A stretch of DNA of 64,000 nucleotides. Origin: CF-167 sp963695195 (lineage in GTDB: Bacteria; Chloroflexota; Limnocylindria; QHBO01). The position numbers were made by a program, and so were the translations under genes. Below the pieces are notes generated by a model. The model saw only the letters and a program-made list of their open reading frames with translations, had not been told where the DNA came from and did not search any database. The first letter of the stretch is position 1. The number at the start of each line of letters is the position of its first letter. Of the stretch, positions 38,001 to 45,218 are shown in pieces. The DNA is taken from NCBI GenBank assembly GCA_963695195.1, contig CAVOGE010000007.1, positions 310,001 to 374,000 on the forward strand. Direction: 5' to 3'.

Positions 38001-38632
38001 GTCGCGGCGAGGAAGTCAGCGGGACGCTTGCCGAGCTGCGGCTCCTGATGGGTGATGATCCGCTGCGTGGCTTTTCGGTCTTTGTCGACGACGCGATGGC
38101 GAACGCGGCCCTGGCCGACGGGACGGCTCAGCGACGCGCGTACCGCATGGCGCCACCTTGCCGATCAGGACGCGACCAACGCCCCGGAGTTCCGGTATCG
38201 GGCCGCGAGAGCCGCCCTTTGGGAAGGCGATGTCGAGGCTGCGCGAACCGAGCTCGATGCGCTCGATGCCACCGGGGTCCACGGCCCGGTGGTGGAGATG
38301 CGTCGAAGCGACGCTTCGCGCCGGCCTGGCAGCGCTGGAAGGGCGCGCCGCCGAGGCCCTCGGAATGTACCGGGAGGCCGTTCGAGGGTGGCACGACCTC
38401 GGCCTCTCCTGGGACAAAGCCCTTACCGGAGATCGACATGGCGACCCTGCTCGACCCGTCTGATGCCGGAGGTTCGAGCCACCGCTGCGTCGGCGCGCGA
38501 AATTCTGGTTCGGTTGGGCGCAGCGCCGTTCGTGGCGCGACTGGACGCGGCACTGGCCCGCTCGCCCTCGGCCGAATCAGCCTCCAGCGAGGCATCGAGA
38601 GCGACCGCAAGCCGTCAGCGGCAACCTCGTGA
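35088..38632 (+). pseudogene. Zinc-ribbon / class III cyclase / AAA / TPR protein (copy A), about six frameshifts
   Basis: The reconstructed order is: double zinc ribbon (CSNCG, CIECA, CPNCG, CGECA), class III nucleotide cyclase domain (FADLVGFT, KFIGDAVMAVWG, VNTAARLQ), AAA/STAND ATPase (GPAGIGKSR, DLHWADSG) and a long TPR-like C-terminus. The cyclase has both metal aspartates and the Asn/Arg pair, so it could make cAMP. Frame breaks occur near 35290, 35452, 38125, 38300, 38421 and 38459; the long middle segment 35480-38120 is intact. The start may be ATG 35088, ATG 35097 or GTG 35118 (which aligns with copy B). A TACCCT box lies at 35081-35086. Confidence 0.82.
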
Positions 38633-38657
38633 CTTCGTAACGACACGGGAACATGAA

Positions 38658-38689
38658 CCGGGGCCCACGGTCGATCCCGTGAGCCCCGG
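38658..38689. terminator. Bidirectional terminator hairpin
   Basis: Arms of 13 bases (CCGGGGCCCACGG at 38658-38670 and CCGTGAGCCCCGG at 38677-38689) pair with one mismatch around a 6-base loop. It sits between convergent genes: the end of cyclase copy A and the end of the sigma-factor partner gene. Confidence 0.65.
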
Positions 38690-38712
38690 CCCGTCGCTTG
38701 GGAACCCACGCG

Positions 38713-39309
38713 TCAGCCGCCGAAGGCGCTCGCCCAGTCGGCCGCCGCCGCATCGTCATACGCCTGCGAGAATCCGCAGCCGGTCACGATGCCGTCTGAG
38801 CCGGAGACGAGGTATCGTCCCCCGACCTCGAAGCCGACCCCACCCTCGAGCGTGACTGCGCCGCTGCTCAGCCCGTACTCGGTGAGCGTGATCGAGTCGC
38901 CCGAACCGCGATACCAGTGACCGACAGCGAAGGTCACCTCGTCGCCGTCGATGGCCGTGACGGTCCCGTCAAAGGCGACCCCGGCCTGCGCGAGGATATC
39001 GAGGTCGAACTGGATGCACATCGCTGTCCCGCCACCACCGCCGCCGTCGGGCGGGACGACCGCGGGCGCGCCGCCCCTGGACGCGAAGAAGACGACGGCT
39101 GCCAGGGCGGTAACGCCCACGAGTCCGAAGGTCATCCTGCGGCGCGGCGAGAGCGATCCGCGATCTGTGTCTGGCTGAATATCGGTCATCACATGCTCCT
39201 GGACTCTCGCGCGGACGCGGGCGAGATTCGCGGAGGGCAGCCGGTCGGCGTGAGCAGGATTGGACTGGCGAAGCAGGTCCATCGGATCGGGATCAGTCGG
39301 CCGGGTCAT
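38713..39309 (-). CDS. Membrane-anchored partner protein of the adjacent sigma factor
   Basis: A 198-residue protein. A cytoplasmic N-terminus (DPMDLLRQSNPAHADRLP) precedes a basic segment, one membrane helix (about residues 57-77), a Gly-rich linker and an extracytoplasmic domain with FDGTVTAIDGDEVTFAVGHWYRG. ATG 39309 overlaps the stop of the sigma factor gene (ATGA), so the two are co-translated. That layout suggests an anti-sigma factor or a sigma-controlled surface sensor, but no anti-sigma zinc motif is seen. The function is inferred from position. Confidence 0.6.
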   Translation of the reverse strand: MTRPTDPDPMDLLRQSNPAHADRLPSANLARVRARVQEHVMTDIQPDTDRGSLSPRRRMTFGLVGVTALAAVVFFASRGGAPAVVPPDGGGGGGTAMCIQFDLDILAQAGVAFDGTVTAIDGDEVTFAVGHWYRGSGDSITLTEYGLSSGAVTLEGGVGFEVGGRYLVSGSDGIVTGCGFSQAYDDAAAADWASAFGG

Positions 39310-39884
39310 TCCACACGCTCCTGCAGCGCACCGTTGATGGTGCCCTTCGCTTCGGTTGATGTCCGGCTCCCGGCTGGATCTTTCATGAATTCGTCTCGGA
39401 AGCGCCCACGAGCTCGATGCAGGCGAATGGCCACCGCGTTGGCACTGATCCCCATCAGCAGCCCGATGCTCCGCTGGTCGAGTTCGTCCCACGCGACCAG
39501 CCTGAGCAGTTCCTGATCGCCCGGGCGCAGGCGCGCAAGGGCAGCCAGCGCGGGGCCCTCGCCGGCGCTGACGGTGTCGGCCGAGGTCAGCTCGCCCGAC
39601 ATCTGGCGGCCGAGCTTTTCGAAGAGCCACGAACGGCGCTTGCTCCCCCGTCGCTGATTGGCGATCACGCGTCGCGCGACGCCAAGCAGCCAGGGCAACG
39701 CGTCATCGGGAACCTGGTCGATCTTTCGCCACGCAATGGTGAATGTCTCCGCGGCGGCATCCTCTGCGTCGACCGGAGTCGGAGTACGGCGCAGGGCGTA
39801 CGCCAATACACGACGCTCATGCGCTTCGAACAGCCCTTCCAGGCGCGAGCCAGCACCGTCCCGCGCGAGTCGCTTGGCTCCCAC
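39306..39884 (-). CDS. ECF-type RNA polymerase sigma factor
   Basis: A 192-residue sigma-70 family protein. Region 2 runs from LFEAHERRVLAYALRRT through DAEDAAAETFTIAWRKIDQVP to LPWLLGVARRVIANQRR. Region 4 runs from ALARLRPGDQELLRLVAWDELDQRSIGLLMGISANAVAIRLHRARGRF. No region 1 or 3 is present, so it is an extracytoplasmic-function type. It starts at GTG 39884. It redirects RNA polymerase to a specific regulon, and the coupled membrane protein downstream probably controls it. Confidence 0.9.
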   Translation of the reverse strand: MGAKRLARDGAGSRLEGLFEAHERRVLAYALRRTPTPVDAEDAAAETFTIAWRKIDQVPDDALPWLLGVARRVIANQRRGSKRRSWLFEKLGRQMSGELTSADTVSAGEGPALAALARLRPGDQELLRLVAWDELDQRSIGLLMGISANAVAIRLHRARGRFRDEFMKDPAGSRTSTEAKGTINGALQERVE

Positions 39885-39956
39885 GTGGACGAAGACGCGA
39901 CGGCGGACGGTTCGGTTCCGATCCCGGTGCCAGCGGGAGCCTCCCGGCGTTCATGG

Positions 39957-40931
39957 TCAGGCGCCGGCGAACTCCGCCTCGGGCTCGGCACATGCATCGA
40001 TCGGGAGGCACTCGGGCAGGCTGGACGCCGACGTGCGCCGAGGGCGCCCTTTCAGGAAGGCACCCACGTAGACGCCACCGAGCACTACCGCCCCTCCCAG
40101 CACGAACGGCGGGGTGATCGGTTCGTCGGTGAGCACGGCCGCCAGCGCGACCGTGACAAGGGGCATCAGCAGGGTCACATAGGAGACAGCTGAGGCGGTC
40201 CAACGTTGCATCGTGAAGACGAACAGCGCGAACATGGCCACCGAGCCAAGCACCACCAGGTAGGCAACCGCGGTCCACGTGTCTGCCTTGGCCGGCAGCA
40301 CCCGGGACTCGCTGGCCACCAGCGACAGCACGAGCAGCAGGGCCGCACCCGTCAACATGGCCACCGCGTTCGTCGCAAACGGGTCGCTGCGAGGGATCGA
40401 CTTGACGATCACGCCGGACTCGGCGATCGCAACGGCCCCGAGCAGGACGAGCACGAGTGAGCCCAGGGGCACGTCCGCGCTCAGCTGGTCGACGAAGACC
40501 ACGCCGATGCCGACAACCGCGATCACCGCCCCGAGCAGGCCCTGGAGATGGAAGCGCTCCTGGCGGTGAGCGATCGCCAGGCCAAAGGTGAAGAGCGGCG
40601 TGAGTGCAACGAGCACCATCGCCGTCCCGGCCGGTACGTCGCGCAGGCCGACGTACGCGAAGCCGTAGGCAGCCGCAAACCCGACCACCCCGTAGAGCGC
40701 CGCACCCGCCAGGCTTCGCCCTCTTGGCAGGGGCCTGCGAATCGCGAGCGCCAGAAGCAGCATCAGGGCACCGGCAGCCGCGAAACGCATGGTGGCTCCC
40801 CAGAAGGGTGCCAGCTCCTGGACCGTCAGCTTGACGGCGATGGCGTTTGTGCCGCCGAGCAGGACGACGCCGCCGAAGGCGAGAAGCGTTGCCGAATCAG
40901 GGCGGGAGCCGCCGCGCAGCGATTCGCTCAC
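39957..40931 (-). CDS. EamA/DMT-family transporter
   Basis: A 324-residue protein with ten predicted membrane helices in two EamA repeats. The first repeat begins LLGGTNAIAVKLTVQELAPFWGATMRFA and the second begins near the LGAVAIAESGVIVKSIPRSDPF segment. The family exports amino acids, nucleosides or other metabolites; the substrate is not evident. GTG 40931 follows a TAGAGT box by 6 nt and diverges from the GNAT gene. Confidence 0.88.
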   Translation of the reverse strand: MSESLRGGSRPDSATLLAFGGVVLLGGTNAIAVKLTVQELAPFWGATMRFAAAGALMLLLALAIRRPLPRGRSLAGAALYGVVGFAAAYGFAYVGLRDVPAGTAMVLVALTPLFTFGLAIAHRQERFHLQGLLGAVIAVVGIGVVFVDQLSADVPLGSLVLVLLGAVAIAESGVIVKSIPRSDPFATNAVAMLTGAALLLVLSLVASESRVLPAKADTWTAVAYLVVLGSVAMFALFVFTMQRWTASAVSYVTLLMPLVTVALAAVLTDEPITPPFVLGGAVVLGGVYVGAFLKGRPRRTSASSLPECLPIDACAEPEAEFAGA

Positions 40932-40937
40932 GGGAGG

Positions 40938-40943
40938 ACTCTA
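40938..40943 (-). promoter_or_regulatory. Leaderless-type -10 box (TAGAGT) for the EamA transporter
   Basis: TAGAGT on the minus strand ends 6 nt before GTG 40931. It forms a divergent pair with the identical box at 40976. Confidence 0.5.
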
Positions 40944-40975
40944 ACGCGGGTCTCCCCCGGCGCCAAGAGCGACGC

Positions 40976-40981
40976 TAGAGT
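40976..40981 (+). promoter_or_regulatory. Leaderless-type -10 box (TAGAGT) for the GNAT acetyltransferase
   Basis: TAGAGT ends 6 nt before ATG 40988. Confidence 0.5.
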
Positions 40982-40987
40982 TGCGCT

Positions 40988-41428
40988 ATGCGGCGCGACC
41001 TCGGCGACGGGTACGAACTCGACGACGATCGGACCCGGATCGACCACGAGGCTGTTCACCGATTCCTCAGCCGGGACGCGTACTGGGCAATCGGACGAAC
41101 CCGCGAGGTCGTGGACGCGACCATCGCCGACGCGGCGCGGGTGGCGGGCCTCTACCACCATGCAGCGCAGATCGGCTTCGTGCGCATCGTGTCGGACCGG
41201 CACACGGTCGCCTATGTCGCCGACGTCTATGTCCTCGCGGAGCACCGCGGACGCGGGCTGGGCGTGAAGCTGATGGAGTTCGCGGTCACCGAAGGTCCGC
41301 TTGCACACGTCCGCAAGTGGGGGCTCCACACGCGCGACGCGCATGACCTCTATCGGCGCGTGGGCTTTGGCGACCCAGACGGCCGATACATGGAGCGGTG
41401 GAACTTGCCGCCGCCAACCGAGGACTGA
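40988..41428 (+). CDS. GNAT-family N-acetyltransferase
   Basis: A 146-residue GNAT enzyme. The acetyl-CoA site is VYVLAEHRGRGLGVKLMEFAV (Q/RxxGxG/A type), preceded by strand beta4 VAYVADV and followed by WGLHTRDAHDLYRRVGF. The small-molecule or protein acceptor is unknown. It has its own leaderless-type promoter and a bidirectional terminator at 41449-41480. Confidence 0.9.
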   Translation: MRRDLGDGYELDDDRTRIDHEAVHRFLSRDAYWAIGRTREVVDATIADAARVAGLYHHAAQIGFVRIVSDRHTVAYVADVYVLAEHRGRGLGVKLMEFAVTEGPLAHVRKWGLHTRDAHDLYRRVGFGDPDGRYMERWNLPPPTED

Positions 41429-41448
41429 CGGATCCCCCGGTGCAGCAA

Positions 41449-41480
41449 CCAAAGGTCCGAGCCTGGACTCAGACCTTTGG
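41449..41480. terminator. Bidirectional terminator of the GNAT gene and the small peptide gene
   Basis: CCAAAGGTC (41449-41457) pairs perfectly with GACCTTTGG (41472-41480). It lies 20 bases after the GNAT stop. Its far arm overlaps the last codons of the 20-residue peptide gene on the opposite strand, so it may end both transcripts. Confidence 0.6.
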
Positions 41481-41531
41481 CTTCTTGGGCTTCTTGGGCT
41501 TGGGTGGTCGCTTCGGAGTCTTGTCGCCCAC
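41469..41531 (-). CDS. 20-residue Lys/Pro-rich basic peptide
   Basis: GTG 41531 opens the short frame MGDKTPKRPPKPKKPKKPKV, stop TGA at 41471-41469. It is convincing despite its size. A near-perfect ribosome site AGGAGGTGA (41535-41543) precedes the start, a TACACT box (41550-41555) would give a leader of about 12 nt, and a terminator hairpin covers its end. The peptide is almost all Lys, Pro and Arg with strong positive charge, which suggests nucleic-acid or ribosome binding. I recall similar tiny KPKK peptides in other high-GC genomes but know of no function. Its promoter and ribosome site lie within an 11-bp inverted repeat. Confidence 0.7.
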   Translation of the reverse strand: MGDKTPKRPPKPKKPKKPKV

Positions 41532-41572
41532 GGGTCACCTCCTGCGCGGAGTGTAGAACGCGGAGGTGACCC
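41532..41572. promoter_or_regulatory. 11-bp inverted repeat around the small peptide promoter
   Basis: GGGTCACCTCC (41532-41542) and GGAGGTGACCC (41562-41572) are exact complements separated by 19 bp. The central TACACT (minus strand, 41550-41555) is a -10 box for the peptide gene. One arm contains its ribosome-binding site. If transcription starts upstream of the outer arm, the site would be sequestered in a hairpin; if it starts at the TACACT box, the repeat is better read as an operator. Confidence 0.5.
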
Positions 41573-41594
41573 GCGATGCGTCATGCCGACCTGG

Positions 41595-42350
41595 CTACTC
41601 GGCGCCCTCCAACGGGCCGCTTCCTGCCGGACGCTCGACGGACGAAGACCCGGAGAGCCCCGCATCGGCAGCCCCAGCCGAAGCAGCGTCCGCTCCCTCC
41701 TGGGCTCCGCTCCGCCACGGCTTCCCGGTAACGGGGTCGATCCCCGTCGCCGATGCGGCGGCCGCGCTGCTGCCCGCGGCGCCGGCTGCACCGAGGTCGA
41801 CCCCCGCCTGGAATCCGCTCCGCCACGGCTTGCCGGTGGCCGGATTGATTCCCGCGGCGATGCTGCCCGATGCGGCGCTTGCGCTGCTGCCGGCAGCCAG
41901 ATCCCCGATGCCGGTGCCATTCACCGGCTGGTTGATCGCGGGCCGCTCGACGGGGGCGCTCACGCCCGGCGCCGCGGGATTGTTCCCGATCGCCATGGCG
42001 CCAGCCGAGCCAACGACCATCGCGCCGACGAGGACGCCGGCGGCGAGCAGGTTGCGACGGAAGTTGTCCGCATCCTGGGCAGTCGGGAAGCGCACGCTGA
42101 TGGCGTGCCCTTCGGTGTCGTCGCCGTCGAGCTCAACCCTGAGCCACACCGATTTCAGGTTGGCGTCGAACGCGTGACCCTGAACATCGGACTCCGGAGC
42201 GGGTGTGATGCGAACGGAAAGGGCCTTGCGGGCGTTGCTGTTCAATGCCGCGCGGAGCCGCTCCTCGGCCTTTCGGTCGCCAAACGTCATCGGCACCGCC
42301 TGTTGCTGGGCGCCGATTGTGAGAGCAAGGCTCTCCTGAGCTGCGTTCAT
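41595..42350 (-). CDS. Single-pass membrane protein with DTEGH motif and duplicated GKPWRSG motif
   Basis: A 251-residue protein of unknown function. Residues 1-100 form a predicted soluble domain with two related motifs: DVQGHA (55-60) and DTEGHA (78-83), the latter followed by ISVRFPTAQDADNFRRNL. A membrane helix spans 101-122. The rest is low-complexity Ala/Gly/Ser with two copies of GI(N/D)P(A/V)TGKPWRSG at 168-179 and 204-215. ATG 42350 follows a GAGG ribosome site. The DTEGH motif recurs as a tandem repeat in the protein encoded at 44639-45085, so the two gene products may share a partner. Confidence 0.75.
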   Translation of the reverse strand: MNAAQESLALTIGAQQQAVPMTFGDRKAEERLRAALNSNARKALSVRITPAPESDVQGHAFDANLKSVWLRVELDGDDTEGHAISVRFPTAQDADNFRRNLLAAGVLVGAMVVGSAGAMAIGNNPAAPGVSAPVERPAINQPVNGTGIGDLAAGSSASAASGSIAAGINPATGKPWRSGFQAGVDLGAAGAAGSSAAAASATGIDPVTGKPWRSGAQEGADAASAGAADAGLSGSSSVERPAGSGPLEGAE

Positions 42351-42571
42351 GGCTTTCAACCTCCTCATCGTGACCGCCCCACGGCCGGCCTTGCGATCAC
42401 CGGAGTCTGGACCGCATCCGCCCGCCTGGCTAGCGTTGGGCGGACAGCATGCCAGTCATATGGGCGACACAACGGAGCCGGCGAAGCCGCTGCCGGGGGA
42501 TATGCGAAACCGTCGGGCTGCACTACGATATCGACCCTACTCGCCATCTCGACTGCGCCTGAGGAGATCGC
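42351..42571. other. Divergent promoter region
   Basis: No gene is seen. The region separates the DTEGH/GKPWRSG protein from the cNMP-binding gene. It contains TCCGCCC and GGGCGGA arms 14 bases apart (about 42416-42443), a TACGAT box at 42524-42529, and a GAGGAG ribosome site at 42561-42566 for ATG 42572. Confidence 0.35.
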
Positions 42572-42991
42572 ATGGACCTTGAGAAGACCCTCGCCGCGGC
42601 TCCACTCCTCCATGACCTCGACCCCAAGATCATCAAGCGCCTGGCCGAACAGGGCGTCCGCCGCACCTACCCGGCCGGAGAGTGGATCATCCGCCAGGAC
42701 TCCCCCGCTTCGGCGCTGTACGTGATCCTGCGCGGGAGGGCAAGGGCCCAGAAGGACGGCGAACAGGATCGGACGCCGACCGAGATGTACGCCGGCGACT
42801 TCTTCGGCGAGCTGGCGCTGATTGAGGACCACCTGCGAACGGCGAGCGTCATGGCGGTCGAGGAGACCGAGTGCATCCTGTTCGTGGCCTGGGAGTTCAC
42901 CGCGCTGCTCAAGGAGCATCCGGTGATGGCCGTCCCGATCATGAATGCGCTCATCAAGCGCCTTCACCGGCGCGAGCACAAGCCGGACTAG
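42572..42991 (+). CDS. Stand-alone cyclic-nucleotide-binding domain protein
   Basis: A 139-residue protein consisting only of a CRP-type cNMP-binding domain. It has the phosphate-binding-cassette-like GDFFGELALIEDHLRTASVMAVEETECILF, preceded by the usual beta-roll. There is no helix-turn-helix, so it cannot act alone as a transcription factor. A GAGGAG site precedes ATG 42572. Its TAG shares the palindrome CTAG (42988-42991) with the convergent subtilase. Two class III cyclases lie within 8 kb, so cAMP is a plausible ligand. Confidence 0.88.
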   Translation: MDLEKTLAAAPLLHDLDPKIIKRLAEQGVRRTYPAGEWIIRQDSPASALYVILRGRARAQKDGEQDRTPTEMYAGDFFGELALIEDHLRTASVMAVEETECILFVAWEFTALLKEHPVMAVPIMNALIKRLHRREHKPD

Positions 42992-43827
42992 GCGCCCTTT
43001 CGGCTGCGGCGACGCACCGCTCTCGGGTTGTCGGCGACCGAGGCGAGCACCGCCTTTACCTCGAACGGCGTGAGCCCAGGGTGCTTCGACAGGATCAGCG
43101 CCACCATCCCGGCGACGTGGGGAGCGGCAAAGCTGTTTCCGGTGGCCACCGTCGACCCGCCGTCCTTCCAGGCGATCGGCACATCCACCCCCCACGCCCC
43201 GAACTCCACGGGCGGCGCGGGGTTGTAGTAGAGGCGCCAGGGGTCTGGCTCACCGTGCGCCGCCACCGAGAAGACCGATGAAAAGAGCGACGGATAGCTC
43301 GCCGCCGGCACGTTGTTCGCTGCGCTGACGACGGCAACGCCCCGGAAGTAGGCTCGGTCCACCAGTTCGTGGAAGACCGGAAAGAGCGCCTCGCTCTTCG
43401 ACGAGAGGCTCAGGTTGAGGACACTGATGCCCTGCTCGATTGCCCACTCAAGCCCGGCCGCGAAGGCAGTCCCCTTGCCGCGCAGGTCGGCGCCCAGCAC
43501 GCGAATCGAGACCAGTTCGACGTCGGGCGCGAGCCCCAGGATGATCCCGCCGCAGGCTGTCGCGTGACCATAGAGATCGACCGCTTCGTCAGGGACGACC
43601 TGCGGATCGCCATCGACCAGCTCGACGGCGACGCTCTGCACCACCCGGCCTGCGAGGCGTGGGTGATCGGCCTCGAGCCCGCTGTCGATGATTCCGACCC
43701 GCACCCCGGCACCGGTCGCGCCGCCCCATGCCCAGTCTCGCGACACGCCCCGCAGTCGCATCTTCCGCCGCAGACCGGCGAGATCGGTGAACGGCTCGGT
43801 CCACGCGGGGAGGTCCAGGTCACTCAC
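42988..43827 (-). CDS. Intracellular subtilisin-like serine protease (S8)
   Basis: A 279-residue subtilase with the complete catalytic set: Asp48 (GIIDSGLEADHP), His88 (YGHATACGG), Asn171 or 172 for the oxyanion hole (SAANN) and Ser232 (GNSFAAPHVAG). There is no signal peptide, membrane segment or I9 pro-domain, so it should act in the cytoplasm as made. ATG 43827 overlaps the stop of the GAF protein gene (ATGA), so both are co-translated. In other systems such proteases mature peptides or process regulatory proteins. The DTEGH repeat protein, first gene of the same operon, is the obvious candidate substrate (inference). Confidence 0.92.
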   Translation of the reverse strand: MSDLDLPAWTEPFTDLAGLRRKMRLRGVSRDWAWGGATGAGVRVGIIDSGLEADHPRLAGRVVQSVAVELVDGDPQVVPDEAVDLYGHATACGGIILGLAPDVELVSIRVLGADLRGKGTAFAAGLEWAIEQGISVLNLSLSSKSEALFPVFHELVDRAYFRGVAVVSAANNVPAASYPSLFSSVFSVAAHGEPDPWRLYYNPAPPVEFGAWGVDVPIAWKDGGSTVATGNSFAAPHVAGMVALILSKHPGLTPFEVKAVLASVADNPRAVRRRSRKGA

Positions 43828-44600
43828 GCTCGTCGGCGCGTGCCCTGTGCGTGACGCGCCACCACCTCGAGGATGTCGCCGACAAGGGTGAGGTCCCGCT
43901 CCCCCACGCTGCGGAGCAGCGCCACATGGTCGACCAACTGCCAGAAGGGTTCGTCAGCGCCCTCATCGAGGCCGCTCGTTGCCGCCGAGACCAGGGCCTC
44001 GACCTGCGCATCGGTCAGCGAGCCTGTTGCGACCTGCTTGAGGACTTCCGTCAGCAGGCGCCCCGTATCGCGCTGCACTTTCGTGGCGGTGATCGCCGTG
44101 GTGGCCTGCCTGGCGAAGATGGCGAGGAGCTCCATGTCGCGCAGCGAAAAGCTCGAAGAGCCACGCTTGTCCAGGACCTGGAGGACGCCCACGGATCCGT
44201 CATCGTCAAGGAGTGGTACCGCCGCGATCGAGCGCGGAACGTAACCAGTGCGCTTGGCAGCCTCGAGATTGAACCGCGGATCGGAGGCGACGTCGGTCAG
44301 GGCCAGTGCCTGCCCGGTGGAAAACACGTAACCGACGATCCCCTCCGTGGGCTTGACCTGGAGGCCGATCGCGCCGGCGCCCTGGGCACCGGCCGCGACG
44401 CGGAACACGAGCCGATCTGGATCGGTCTCAAAGAGCGCGATCGACGATGCCTCCGCGTCGAAGAGGCTCGCCGTGGCATCCACGATGGACTGCAGGAGGC
44501 GCTCCTCAACGCCCCCCTGCACGGCGCGGGCAACAGAGGACCGCCGCCCCACGGCCCGGAGGGCCGTGAGAGCGGCGGTCAGATCGTCATCGACGACCAT
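43824..44600 (-). CDS. GAF-domain protein co-translated with the subtilase
   Basis: A 258-residue soluble protein. After a short helical start, a GAF domain covers about residues 30-180: LLQSIVDATASLFDAEASSIALFE, EGIVGYVFSTGQALALTD and AAVPLLDDDGSVGVLQVLDK. A helical C-terminus follows with no output domain (no kinase, GGDEF or HTH). It may therefore be a small-molecule sensor that controls a partner. Overlap with the subtilase gene and 38 bp spacing from the DTEGH repeat gene suggest that partner is the protease. Confidence 0.85.
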   Translation of the reverse strand: MVVDDDLTAALTALRAVGRRSSVARAVQGGVEERLLQSIVDATASLFDAEASSIALFETDPDRLVFRVAAGAQGAGAIGLQVKPTEGIVGYVFSTGQALALTDVASDPRFNLEAAKRTGYVPRSIAAVPLLDDDGSVGVLQVLDKRGSSSFSLRDMELLAIFARQATTAITATKVQRDTGRLLTEVLKQVATGSLTDAQVEALVSAATSGLDEGADEPFWQLVDHVALLRSVGERDLTLVGDILEVVARHAQGTRRRA

Positions 44601-44638
44601 GTTGGTCTCCGTCGCCGATGGTTAGAGGAGGTCGGCGA

Positions 44639-45085
44639 TCAGAATCGCTCGATCGCCTTGTGACCCTCGGTGTCGTCCTCGTCAGAGGCCGACCGGAGCA
44701 TCGAGTGGCCCTCGGTGTCGTCATCGGACGCGCGGGGGACAACGCCACGGGTGTGGGCGTGGCCTTCGACATCGTCATCGGACGCGCGGGGGAACGCCTC
44801 GGGTGTGGGCGTGGCCCTCGGTGTCGTCATCGGACGCGCGGGGGACAACGCCACGGGTGTGGGCGTGGCCTTCGACGTCGTCATCGGACGCGCGGGGGAA
44901 CGCCTTCTGAGCGGCGTGGCCCTCGGTGTCGTCATCGGACGCGCGGGGGAAACGCCACGGGTGTGGGCGTGGCCCTCGGTGTCGTCATCGGAGGCCTTCT
45001 TGAACTTATGGCCCTCGGTGTCCTCGTCGGAGGCCTTCTTGAACTTATGGCCCTCGGTGTCCATGGGATCGTTCTGGTCGGTCAT
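44639..45085 (-). CDS. Acidic DTEGH tandem-repeat protein, internal segment out of frame
   Basis: A 148-codon frame beginning MTDQNDPMDTEGHKFKKASD. D(T/V)EGH recurs at both ends (three copies at the start, three at the end). The middle reads as SPARPMTTPRAT, which is the same repeat DNA in the wrong frame. Repeat spacing in the DNA is 54, 52, 54, 51 and 53 bp; the 52 and 53 values are a compensating pair of indels near 44790 and 44950. In the corrected frame there are nine D(T/V)EGH units linked by AHTRGVVPRASDD-type spacers. ATG 45085 has a GAGG site. Unknown function; acidic/His clusters could bind metal. Confidence 0.7.
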   Translation of the reverse strand: MTDQNDPMDTEGHKFKKASDEDTEGHKFKKASDDDTEGHAHTRGVSPARPMTTPRATPLRRRSPARPMTTSKATPTPVALSPARPMTTPRATPTPEAFPRASDDDVEGHAHTRGVVPRASDDDTEGHSMLRSASDEDDTEGHKAIERF

Positions 45086-45111
45086 GGCGGGTGAACCTCT
45101 CAATCGGTTGT

Positions 45112-45121
45112 GTGGGCCCAC
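45112..45121. promoter_or_regulatory. Palindrome in the leader of the DTEGH repeat gene
   Basis: GTGGGCCCAC is a perfect 10-bp palindrome, 26 bases upstream of ATG 45085. A TAAGGT box (minus strand, 45149-45154) lies further upstream. It could be an operator or a leader hairpin. No regulator is assigned. Confidence 0.35.
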
Positions 45122-45218
45122 CTGAACCGTGAGCCTCGTTGCTCCAAACCTTATGGCCGAGAGCGAAACGGGAGTAGCCGGTCCGCGACGTATTCCCTGT
45201 CGACTTGCCGACACCCGT

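Noticed and set aside
41566..42177. Plus-strand frame preceded by GGAGGTGA at 41562
   Set aside because: The apparent ribosome site is the outer arm of the inverted repeat of the small peptide gene. The frame is antisense to the DTEGH/GKPWRSG protein, which has sensible domains.
42988..45085. Firm call of a RiPP biosynthetic cluster
   Set aside because: A repeat protein and a subtilase are present, but there is no recognisable modifying enzyme, leader-binding domain or dedicated exporter, so only a hypothesis is justified.
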